From an uncultured Cryomorphaceae bacterium (GTDB lineage Bacteria > Bacteroidota > Bacteroidia > Flavobacteriales > Schleiferiaceae), in the NCBI GenBank assembly GCA_902614915.1, contig CACMMX010000009.1, positions 1 to 64,000 of the forward strand: 64,000 nucleotides of DNA, in the 5' to 3' direction. Positions 7,165 to 13,411 of the stretch are shown here, one piece after another. Both the position numbers and the translations under genes were made by a program. Under the pieces are notes generated by a model. That model saw nothing but the letters and a program-made list of their open reading frames with translations, was not told where the DNA came from and searched no databases. The stretch's first letter is position 1. Every line of letters begins with the position of its first letter.

Positions 7165-7347
7165 TTCAAATCAATTTGAAAACGAAAATACGAAAGTGTC
7201 ACAAAGAGTGACACATTGAGTAAAAAACAACCGCTAAACCCTAAAATCAATACACTATCTTAGAAACAATATTAACCAGACACTTTACAAGTTAAACACC
7301 AGCTAAGGCGGTGTAGAAAAAAAGCACCAGTAAAACTGATGCTTTTA
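7157..7347 (-). repeat. Dispersed repeat copy B (longest copy)
   Basis: This copy holds all parts in minus-strand order: terminator hairpin (7321-7343), linker with CAGCTAAGGC, AT-rich tract, GTGTCAC-N5-GTGACAC, the palindrome next to the ATG, and the first codons of the LamG-like gene. Compared with copy A, the ATG-proximal palindrome has changed at both outer positions (C/G in A, T/A in B), so pairing is kept. Confidence 0.85.
7196..7214. promoter_or_regulatory. Perfect inverted repeat in leader B
   Basis: The arms GTGTCAC and GTGACAC with a 5-base spacer are identical to those in copies A and C. It lies about 32 bases upstream of the LamG-like gene ATG, so it could be a shared operator or mRNA structure for surface-protein genes. 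Confidence 0.5.
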
Positions 7348-7383
7348 TTGCTCCCCTTGCTAGAATAACCTTAACAATGAAAT

Positions 7384-7722
7384 ATGAAAGACTTTCTCGA
7401 AAAGAATTGGGTCAAACTCTATTTTGTAGCGGGAAGTTTGTTAGCATACAGGTATTCTTGGCCAATATTTTTTAATGAATGGGAAGAGTGGCTTGCTGAT
7501 GAAGGCTTAATAAATACCATTCTTTTGGGTTTAGGTTTTTTTGTTGCTTTGCCTGTGGTGATTTCCTATGGCTTAATGGTTGTCAGTCTGATGTTAATTC
7601 CTCTACTTGTATTTATGTCAATTGCTAATGATAATAGAGATATAGAATCAATTATGGCACTTATCTGGGTTGCAATTGGAACTTTATGTGTCCTTTTTGG
7701 AGTATTTTTTAATGGTGTTTAG
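7384..7722 (+). CDS. Small integral membrane protein
   Basis: The product has 112 residues, with a Trp- and Tyr-rich N-terminus (about 1-35) that may include one membrane segment, and strongly hydrophobic stretches at about 42-62, 62-82 and 90-111. Acidic residues sit in the loop at about 28-40. It is probably an inner-membrane protein with three or four passes. No family is recognised. It is the only plus-strand gene between repeat copies B and C and has no close partner. Confidence 0.6.
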   Translation: MKDFLEKNWVKLYFVAGSLLAYRYSWPIFFNEWEEWLADEGLINTILLGLGFFVALPVVISYGLMVVSLMLIPLLVFMSIANDNRDIESIMALIWVAIGTLCVLFGVFFNGV

Positions 7723-7748
7723 CGTTCAACGGCAATCTACTTATCTTC

Positions 7749-8111
7749 CTAATATTGAATTGATGAGTTAATCACTTGAATACTCGACTCTTCCCAATTA
7801 ACTATCACTGTTCCTTCAAAATCTTCTTTTCTGATTCTGTAACTGTACAGCGTTTCCTCAGATAGGTTTATTCCAAACTGAACACCTCTATCTGCTGTTT
7901 TATCTAATAGTTCAAAAACCTCTTCAACCTTATCTTCACCGTAAGCTTTCATAAACGTAGCCTCGTAAGGATTTAGTTCTTTGAATAGAATAGGTTCTAC
8001 TGTCTTAACAGCTAAAGTATCGAAGTCAATATTTTGTAATGCGTTTGGAATTTGCTGAGCAACTGCTTGACTCCCCAAGCTTATTGCTAAAATGACCATT
8101 AACTTTTTCAT
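7749..8111 (-). CDS. Small exported protein
   Basis: The 120-residue product has a clear Sec signal peptide (about 1-19, ending AVAQ) and a mature part that starts QIPNALQNID. The centre contains an acidic helix (EDKVEEVFELLDK), and the end is beta-rich. It has no Cys and no lipobox, so it is probably periplasmic. It is 6 bases from the gene at 8118-8459, whose mature protein starts in the same way (QEIPEILNGFD), so the two may be distant paralogues expressed together. The function is unknown. Confidence 0.65.
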   Translation of the reverse strand: MKKLMVILAISLGSQAVAQQIPNALQNIDFDTLAVKTVEPILFKELNPYEATFMKAYGEDKVEEVFELLDKTADRGVQFGINLSEETLYSYRIRKEDFEGTVIVNWEESSIQVINSSIQY

Positions 8112-8117
8112 AGTTAT

Positions 8118-8459
8118 TTAGAGTTCCCAAAAGAGAACAACTTTTTTATTCTGCGCTGTTGTGCTTATTAGGTATTCGTAATCTTGATCCACTCTCGTTT
8201 CAAATATTACCCACTCTTCTAATCTTCCACTACCTTTATCGAGTTCTTCTTCCACAAAGGCTGTATTGTCTTTTACCAGTTGTAAAAAGTCATCAAACCC
8301 TTCGTGTTGATAATCTACTAGGTAAGCGGTAAAGTCAACCCCATCATTTGTGGTTAGGTATTCTACTTGATAATCGAATCCGTTCAAAATTTCAGGTATT
8401 TCTTGTCCGAATAAGAAATTACCTATTAGTAGAAAAAAGAAGGTGAAAACAGTTTTCAT
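8118..8459 (-). CDS. Small exported protein
   Basis: The product has 113 residues with a signal peptide (about 1-18, ending LFGQ) and a mature N-terminus QEIPEILNGFD that resembles its downstream neighbour. An acidic helical centre (FDDFLQLVKDNTAF) is followed by beta-rich sequence. It is first in a likely two-gene operon with the gene at 7749-8111. No family is recognised. Confidence 0.65.
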   Translation of the reverse strand: MKTVFTFFFLLIGNFLFGQEIPEILNGFDYQVEYLTTNDGVDFTAYLVDYQHEGFDDFLQLVKDNTAFVEEELDKGSGRLEEWVIFETRVDQDYEYLISTTAQNKKVVLFWEL

Positions 8460-8796
8460 TGGATTGATAAATTAGAGGTCATTATAATATCAACGAATAC
8501 TATTTGGACATATTGTTTCGTTATTACTTTGCTTGATATTTTTGACTCTAGTGATTTCGAAGCAGACGGAAAATCAGAGAGATTAGGAGATAAATTAGAT
8601 AATGAAAATTAGTTATGAAATCACTAACAAAAGAGCAATTAACTCAAGATTTATTGACTCGGAGAGCACACAATAGATTCTTTCAAATGGTAGACAAAGT
8701 GCCATACAACAACGACAAGAAGGGACAGGCCTTTATAAAAAGATCATCTCAGCGATAAACAGAGATGCAAAGAATCTTCTAGACAACCTAACTATA
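8460..8796. other. Gene-poor stretch with coding remnants
   Basis: Two short plus-strand fragments are visible. A C-terminal tail without a start, ending at the TAG at 8610-8612, encodes about 26 or more residues including FDSSDFEADGK. A 47-codon frame lies at 8615-8758. Both look like ends of disrupted genes placed between the exported-protein pair and repeat copy C. I see no RNA gene or strong promoter here. Confidence 0.4.
8615..8758 (+). pseudogene. Short 47-codon frame, probable gene remnant
   Basis: The frame starts at ATG 8615 and encodes MKSLTKEQLTQDLL followed by a basic tail, ending at TAA 8756-8758. The opening resembles the first residues of some reverse transcriptases and accessory proteins, but it is too short to assign. 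It is probably the 5' end of a deleted or frameshifted gene. Confidence 0.3.
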
Positions 8797-8960
8797 AATA
8801 CGAAAGTGTCACAAAGAGTGACACATTGAGTAAGAAACAACCCTTAAACACTAAAATCAATACACTATCTTAGAAACAATATTAACCAGACACTTTGCAA
8901 GTTAAACACCAGCTAAGGCAGTATAGGTAAAGAAAAAAGCATCCCTAAGTGAGATGCTTC
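8797..8960 (-). repeat. Dispersed repeat copy C (adjoining tRNA-Ala)
   Basis: This copy carries the tRNA-Ala terminator hairpin, the linker, the AT-rich tract and GTGTCAC-N5-GTGACAC (8806-8824), but no start codon or gene follows on the minus strand. Over the first 80 bases it is nearly identical to copies A and B, and over the last 55 to copy D. It shows the module in its probable original place, directly behind the tRNA. Confidence 0.85.
8932..8960 (-). terminator. Rho-independent terminator of tRNA-Ala
   Basis: On the minus strand AAGCATC (8953-8959) pairs with GATGCTT (8937-8943) around a 9-base loop and is followed by a run of T. It lies 6 bases after the tRNA-Ala 3' end. Confidence 0.75.
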
Positions 8961-8965
8961 TAATG

Positions 8966-9039
8966 TGGAGAAGATGGGATTCGAACCCACGACCTCTTGA
9001 CTGCCAGTCAAGCGCTCTAGCCAACTGAGCTACATCCCC
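8966..9039 (-). tRNA. tRNA-Ala(GGC)
   Basis: The minus strand folds as a cloverleaf: acceptor GGGGATG/CTTCTCC with the G3-U70 pair that identifies alanine tRNAs, D arm GCTC...GAGC, anticodon arm CTTGA-CTGGCAG-TCAAG with anticodon GGC, and T arm GTGGG-TTCGAAT-CCCAT. There is one U-U mismatch in the acceptor stem (positions 6 and 67). The 3' CCA is not encoded. A terminator follows directly. It marks the right part of the accessory island. Confidence 0.93.
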
Positions 9040-9615
9040 AAATCATTAATTAGTTCATTTCTAAGCTCTTACTGGTTCTTTACCAGTATTATCATCAAAG
9101 TGAACGGGGCAAATTTAACTAAATACACATTCAGCTGGCAGTTTACTGACAGTAAAAAGACAGTTAATTTGACTCATGCTCAAAAACCTCATTTAAACAA
9201 CTTTGCATTAGCTGTTCTATTTGGGTTTGGCTGGTTTCTATTTGTTGCTCTAGCTCATCACATAATGTCATGAGGGAGTTTACTTGTTCTACTATGGATT
9301 TTTGTTCATCATATGGGGGTAATGGGCACATTAAGGCTTTTAATGTAGTTGCATTAACATTTGGTTGACCTGTACCCTTAGAACCTGCTATAAGCTGTAT
9401 AGTGTTTGGTTGTGTTCAAGTAAGTCTGTCTGCTTCTTGTAATGTGACCATCGATTCTTGAAATAATCTTGATGGTATTCCTTATGTTTTCTTGAAAACA
9501 GATTTAATGATAATTCCATATCTGAATACCGCTTTACAAGCTCCCTCTGTACAAAAGAGGGTACTGGAACTATTCTGTTCTTTTTAGATTTTACTCTATT
9601 CCCATTTAAATTGCC
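9040..9615. other. Mosaic intergenic stretch with hsdS and integrase fragments
   Basis: No intact gene is present. The stretch holds a small hairpin at 9070-9088, an inverted repeat TTTACTG/CAGTAAA at 9142-9156, an hsdS C-terminal fragment (9164 to about 9412) and an integrase middle fragment (about 9405-9625), both on the minus strand. The fragments meet head to tail near 9405-9412. Confidence 0.7.
9164..9412 (-). pseudogene. hsdS: Type I restriction specificity subunit (HsdS) C-terminal fragment
   Basis: The minus-strand frame encodes IQLIAGSKGTGQPNVN, CPLPPYDEQKSIVEQV and a coiled-coil tail up to the stop at 9164-9166, about 80 residues in all. This is the typical end of an HsdS target-recognition domain followed by its conserved spacer helix (PLPPxxEQxxIV). 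The rest of the gene and the hsdM and hsdR genes are absent here. It joins integrase sequence at about 9405-9412, so the remnant arose by recombination. Confidence 0.75.
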
Positions 9616-9625
9616 GTGACCGAGT
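9405..9625 (-). pseudogene. Tyrosine recombinase middle fragment
   Basis: The minus-strand frame encodes about 70 residues including GNRVKSKKNRIVPVPSF, WSHYKKQTDLLEH and ends at QTLYS. This covers the beta-hairpin with the catalytic Lys and the helices before box II of a tyrosine recombinase. The sequence stops exactly where the fragment at 3210-3388 would continue (QTLYSFRHTG). The two share the short DNA word TACAGCTT at the break but differ elsewhere, so they derive from two related integrases. Confidence 0.7.
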
Positions 9626-9801
9626 TTAGCTTATTGTCTATTTCTTGTGATAAAAGGGAATGTGTTGAACATAATTGCAACGGAGCGATACCTCAATATT
9701 ATCAACCAGTTTGCGGTTGTAATAATGTTACTTACAGTAACCCGGAAGAAGCAGAATGTCACGGGATTATACAATATCGTATCGGCGAATGTGACAAATG
9801 A
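9616..9801 (+). CDS. Kazal-like domain lipoprotein, probably 5'-truncated
   Basis: The 61-codon frame can only start at GTG 9616. It encodes LLSISCDKRE, which looks like the end of a lipoprotein signal peptide with its Cys, then a Kazal-type pattern of six Cys with PVCGCNNVTYSNPEEAECHG and a terminal GEC. Kazal domains inhibit serine proteases. Bacterial lipoproteins of this kind normally have about ten more hydrophobic residues before the lipobox; these seem to be lost where integrase sequence (minus strand) overlaps the 5' end. It may therefore be a pseudogene. Confidence 0.55.
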   Translation: MTEFSLLSISCDKRECVEHNCNGAIPQYYQPVCGCNNVTYSNPEEAECHGIIQYRIGECDK

Positions 9802-9851
9802 GTAGTTCTGTAAACCTAAGTGTGAGCTCTGTTTTCCTTGGGATTTTTAGT

Positions 9852-11174
9852 CTAACTTCTGGGATTAGGAAGCGCTTCGTAGAGTAGTCGATTCTTAGAT
9901 TTTTCTTTTTTTCTTTCCTTCTTCTGTTTAAGGGATTTACTCTCATGGCTAGACTTAGCTGGTTTTGCCAAATCTGTTTTTTTAATGCTTTGCACTTTCC
10001 GACGTTTGCTTTTTCGCTCAGGAGAACGCCATTTCGGACCTATACCAATAGATTTTGGCGGCTGATCTTTTTGTAATTCTCTATCAATCAATCGCTCAAT
10101 TTTTGAGAATTTAAACATATCATCTTGAGATATAAGGGTTACCGCCATTCCCTCTGTTTTCGCTCTTGCTGTTCGGCCAATCCTATGAACATAATCCTCT
10201 GCATCTCCCGGGACATCGTAGTTTATCACAAGGTCTATTCCCTTAATGTCAATCCCGCGAGACATCACATCAGTCGCAACCATAATGCGCGTCTTACCAC
10301 TTCGAAAATCTCGTAAAGCTTCCTCACGAGCCTCCTGTTCATAGTCTGAGCTAATACCTTGACACGAATACCCTTTTTGTTTGAGCTTCCGCGCAAGGCG
10401 TTCTACTTTCTTTTTTGTGGAACAAAAGATTATTATGGCATTAAAGTCGTCTTTATCTCCTAACACATGCTGAACAAGTGACACTTTTTGCTCCTCATGC
10501 GCCATTATGACCTTTTGAGTCACGCCTTCTGCTGGTTTTGAAATAGCGACTGAAATTTCCTCCGGATTCTTCAATATTTGCTTAGCAAGCTGTCTGATTT
10601 TAGTCGCCATTGTAGCAGAAAACATAAGGCTTTGACGCTTATCAGGCAACGTCTTAATAATCTTAATAATATCATCGTAAAAGCCTATGTCCAGCATTCG
10701 GTCGGCTTCATCTAAAATCAAATGCTTCACAGTATCAAATTTCACATACCCACGAGCTATATGAGCAAGAAGTCTACCAGGCGTTGCAACAATAATATCA
10801 GCACCGCCTTTCAAAGCATCTGCCTCACCTTCCCAACTTACGCCGTCTCCACCGCCGTAGACAGCATAGCAAGATGCGTTTGTAAAATAGGCAATCCCTT
10901 GGATTTGCTGTTCAATCTGGACAGCCAACTCCCTTGTTGGACATAAAATTAAAACCTGAACGCCATCGCTCTGTTCCTCTGCAACCTGATTCAATGTTGG
11001 CAATACAAAGGCAGCTGTCTTACCGGTACCTGTTTGAGCACAGCCAATTAAGTCTTTACCTTCAAGTATAGTTGGTATAGCCTTTGCTTGAATCTCCGTG
11101 GCTTCCTCAAAATTCATGTAGGAAAGCGCATCTAGTAGCGTTTCGTTTAGGCCAAAATCCGTGAATTTCTTCAT
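9852..11174 (-). CDS. DEAD-box ATP-dependent RNA helicase
   Basis: This protein unwinds structured RNA with ATP, probably in ribosome assembly or mRNA turnover. In its 440 residues I see the Q-motif region (about 20-30), motif I AQTGTGKT (46-53), PTRELA (79-84), TPGRLL, DEAD (155-158), SAT (186-188), and the C-terminal RecA domain with ATDVMSRGID and HRIGRTAR. The last about 65 residues are rich in Lys/Arg, like RhlE-type RNA-binding tails. It is the last gene of a likely dxs-yceI-helicase transcript and starts 4 bases after the yceI-like stop. Confidence 0.93.
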   Translation of the reverse strand: MKKFTDFGLNETLLDALSYMNFEEATEIQAKAIPTILEGKDLIGCAQTGTGKTAAFVLPTLNQVAEEQSDGVQVLILCPTRELAVQIEQQIQGIAYFTNASCYAVYGGGDGVSWEGEADALKGGADIIVATPGRLLAHIARGYVKFDTVKHLILDEADRMLDIGFYDDIIKIIKTLPDKRQSLMFSATMATKIRQLAKQILKNPEEISVAISKPAEGVTQKVIMAHEEQKVSLVQHVLGDKDDFNAIIIFCSTKKKVERLARKLKQKGYSCQGISSDYEQEAREEALRDFRSGKTRIMVATDVMSRGIDIKGIDLVINYDVPGDAEDYVHRIGRTARAKTEGMAVTLISQDDMFKFSKIERLIDRELQKDQPPKSIGIGPKWRSPERKSKRRKVQSIKKTDLAKPAKSSHESKSLKQKKERKKEKSKNRLLYEALPNPRS

Positions 11175-11178
11175 CTAA

Positions 11179-11715
11179 TTATTCTAGGTGTATATCCACC
11201 TGAACGTCAATGTCTTGTGAAATAATAGTTTTAGACCAGCCATTGCCAAGTCCCCATAAATCTCTATTAACAGTAAAGGTGCCGACCAAATGATTTTTTG
11301 AAGTTTCCTTGATTTCAAGGCTCATTTCATTTGATACGCCACGCAAGGTAAGGGAGCCACTTAGTTTATATGTGGGAGTGCCATTTGTTTTTCCAACAAA
11401 AAGAACATCATTTGCTAAAAAATAAATCCTCGGTGTTTTTTCAATATTGAAAAACTCCTTTTTCTTCTTTAGGTGGCGGTCTCTGGTTCGATTGCCACTT
11501 TTAAGTGTATTGATATCCAAAGAACCGGAAATAGCGGTTAATATCTCGTCTTCATAAATTGCTTTGCCCTGAGCGCCCTGAATGGACCCCCTAACGGTAT
11601 TGAAAATCATATTGCCTGCTTTAAAAGTCGCTACAGTGCTTAAATTAAATACTTTTGGCTGACCAAATGCGTTTAAAGTTGCCACTAAAGCGATAAAAAA
11701 GAATGTATTTTTCAT
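11179..11715 (-). CDS. YceI-family periplasmic protein
   Basis: The 178-residue product has a signal peptide (about 1-19, ending NAFGQ) and then a YceI-type lipocalin-like beta barrel: FKAGNMIFNTVRGSI, SGSLDINTLKSGN, RDRHLKKKKEFFNIEKTP, YKLSGSLTLRGVS, TFTVNRDLWGLG. YceI proteins bind isoprenoid-like lipids in the periplasm. Its place 23 bases after dxs, the first enzyme of isoprenoid-precursor synthesis, fits that role, but the specific ligand is unknown. Confidence 0.88.
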   Translation of the reverse strand: MKNTFFFIALVATLNAFGQPKVFNLSTVATFKAGNMIFNTVRGSIQGAQGKAIYEDEILTAISGSLDINTLKSGNRTRDRHLKKKKEFFNIEKTPRIYFLANDVLFVGKTNGTPTYKLSGSLTLRGVSNEMSLEIKETSKNHLVGTFTVNRDLWGLGNGWSKTIISQDIDVQVDIHLE

Positions 11716-11738
11716 AGAAATTACGAATTAATCTCCCA

Positions 11739-13313
11739 CTAAGGGATTAATCCTAACTCTTTCAATAACTCCTGTCTTACTCCGTGGTGCGTAAAGGCAT
11801 CAGATATCTTACGTTTCACCAACCTTAAATCTAAGTCTGCATCTGCAGCCATACCAGCAATAGCGCCAAACACACCACCATGACCAATACTCTCTTCTAG
11901 TACCAATACATTATTGTATCTACTTAATATTTCCACGAGATTTAAGGGTAATGGCTTAATCTGCCCTAAATGCAAATGGTCAAATAATCCAGATTGAACA
12001 CTGCTTGTAATATGCCCCGTTGAAACCATTAATGAATTTGAATTCTGCTCCATCAACCAACTGTGGGTTCTAAATTCTTCTGGTAAACCACAACTAGTTT
12101 TATCTTTGGGATACCTAATAAATAGGGGTCCATTTAATTCATTGTGAATTGTCCAGGCTTGATAAATCATTGCCTGTAATTCGTCACCATTTCGAGGATT
12201 CCATACAGTAACATTTGGAATATCCATTAGAAAACCTAGATCAAATACGCCGTGGTGAGTAGGGCCGTCAGCACCCACTATACCTGCTCTGTCTACCAAA
12301 AAAACCAAGGGTAAATCTTGTAACGCAACATCATGAATAACCTGATCCATAGCTCGCTGAAGAAACGTACTATAGATATGAACCCAAGCTCGGCCTCCTG
12401 CCGCAACGATTCCAGCTGCCGTGGTAACTGTATGAGGCTCGTTTATTCCGGTGTCAATAAACTGTTTAGGGAATATTTCACGAAGCGGAGCAAATCCACT
12501 TCCGGAAAACATTGCGGGTGATAAAATTCTTAGGCTTTCATCTTTATGTAGAATTTCGCGCAACTTTTCTGCCGCCCACCATTGAAAAGTGGTTGCAGGT
12601 TCGTAAGACCTAGGCTTCGAAAGATGCGGTCTAACGGTTTTAATATGTAACACTCGTTTACCTCCATTATGGAAGGCAGTTGTTATGCTTTCAAGTAAAC
12701 TTGGTATATCGTTTCCCTTGCTTTCATAGCTATAATCCCAACCTAAACTTTGAAAATAGCCTTTGTAATTACCTTCCGAATGAAGGCCTCCAACGGTTGG
12801 GTCAATACTTCCATTATTATCATTCAAAATAACCAATGTATCCCCATTCAAAGTTGCCAGATGATTCAATGCTTCAAAGCTTTGGCCCCCGGTCATAGAA
12901 CCGTCTCCAATAACTGCGACTCGCTTTCGAATTAATCCGGTTGACTCATCTGCCAAACAAACTCCAGCAAGAACGCTTATGGAGGTTGAAGCATGGCCAG
13001 CACCAAAAAAATCATAAGCGCTTTCACTGCGCCTCAAGAAACCGCTAATTCCATTTTTTTGGCGTTGCGTTTCTAGGTCAATTAGACGACCCGTGAGCGC
13101 CTTGTGCACGTAACATTGATGCCCAACGTCCCAAATTAAAACATCCTCTGGAGTATTCATCAGATAATGGAGCACAATTGTTAATTCTGCCACCGCCAAA
13201 GAAGATTCTAAGTGGGAAATCTTTTCAGATACCCGCGCCAGAAGATCTTTTTTCAGGACATCCACAAACGCGGTTAATTCTGATGGTTCTATTTCACGCA
13301 AGCGCTCTATCAT
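11739..13313 (-). CDS. dxs: 1-deoxy-D-xylulose-5-phosphate synthase, short form
   Basis: DXS condenses pyruvate and glyceraldehyde 3-phosphate with thiamine diphosphate, the entry step of the MEP isoprenoid pathway. Visible motifs are DVGHQCYVHKALTG (about 62-75), GFLRRSESAYD, the ThDP site GDGSMTGG (136-143) with NDN (164-166), INEPHTV with the catalytic Glu (about 292), and DRAGIVGADGPTHHGVFD. At 524 residues it is about 100 shorter than the usual 620-640. The shortening lies mainly between the ThDP domain and the central domain, where the usual KGKGYxPAE motif is replaced. The exact promoter match TAATTTTG (13318-13325) lies only 4 bases before the ATG, so the mRNA may be nearly leaderless. 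Confidence 0.88.
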   Translation of the reverse strand: MIERLREIEPSELTAFVDVLKKDLLARVSEKISHLESSLAVAELTIVLHYLMNTPEDVLIWDVGHQCYVHKALTGRLIDLETQRQKNGISGFLRRSESAYDFFGAGHASTSISVLAGVCLADESTGLIRKRVAVIGDGSMTGGQSFEALNHLATLNGDTLVILNDNNGSIDPTVGGLHSEGNYKGYFQSLGWDYSYESKGNDIPSLLESITTAFHNGGKRVLHIKTVRPHLSKPRSYEPATTFQWWAAEKLREILHKDESLRILSPAMFSGSGFAPLREIFPKQFIDTGINEPHTVTTAAGIVAAGGRAWVHIYSTFLQRAMDQVIHDVALQDLPLVFLVDRAGIVGADGPTHHGVFDLGFLMDIPNVTVWNPRNGDELQAMIYQAWTIHNELNGPLFIRYPKDKTSCGLPEEFRTHSWLMEQNSNSLMVSTGHITSSVQSGLFDHLHLGQIKPLPLNLVEILSRYNNVLVLEESIGHGGVFGAIAGMAADADLDLRLVKRKISDAFTHHGVRQELLKELGLIP

Positions 13314-13317
13314 GGAG

Positions 13318-13325
13318 CAAAATTA
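13318..13325 (-). promoter_or_regulatory. Candidate -7 element of dxs
   Basis: The minus strand reads TAATTTTG, an exact match to the Bacteroidota -7 consensus TAnnTTTG. It ends 4 bases before the dxs ATG, so transcription would begin at or very near the start codon. No good TTTG -33 element is seen at the usual distance. Confidence 0.35.
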
Positions 13326-13352
13326 GCGTAAAATATCTCGTAAAAATCAAAA

Positions 13353-13381
13353 AATCCAGCGGCCCAAAACGCCGCTGGATT
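13353..13381 (-). terminator. Terminator of the RND efflux operon
   Basis: AATCCAGCGGC and its exact complement (11 bp) flank a 7-base loop. On the minus strand the hairpin is followed by a T run. It lies 31 bases after the stop of the RND pump gene. Confidence 0.85.
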
Positions 13382-13411
13382 CTCAAATAAATTCGGTCTT
13401 ACCTATTCGAA

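Noticed and set aside
9616-9801. Complete, ordinary lipoprotein gene
   Set aside because: Too few hydrophobic residues precede the lipobox Cys for a working signal peptide, and the 5' end overlaps integrase sequence on the other strand.
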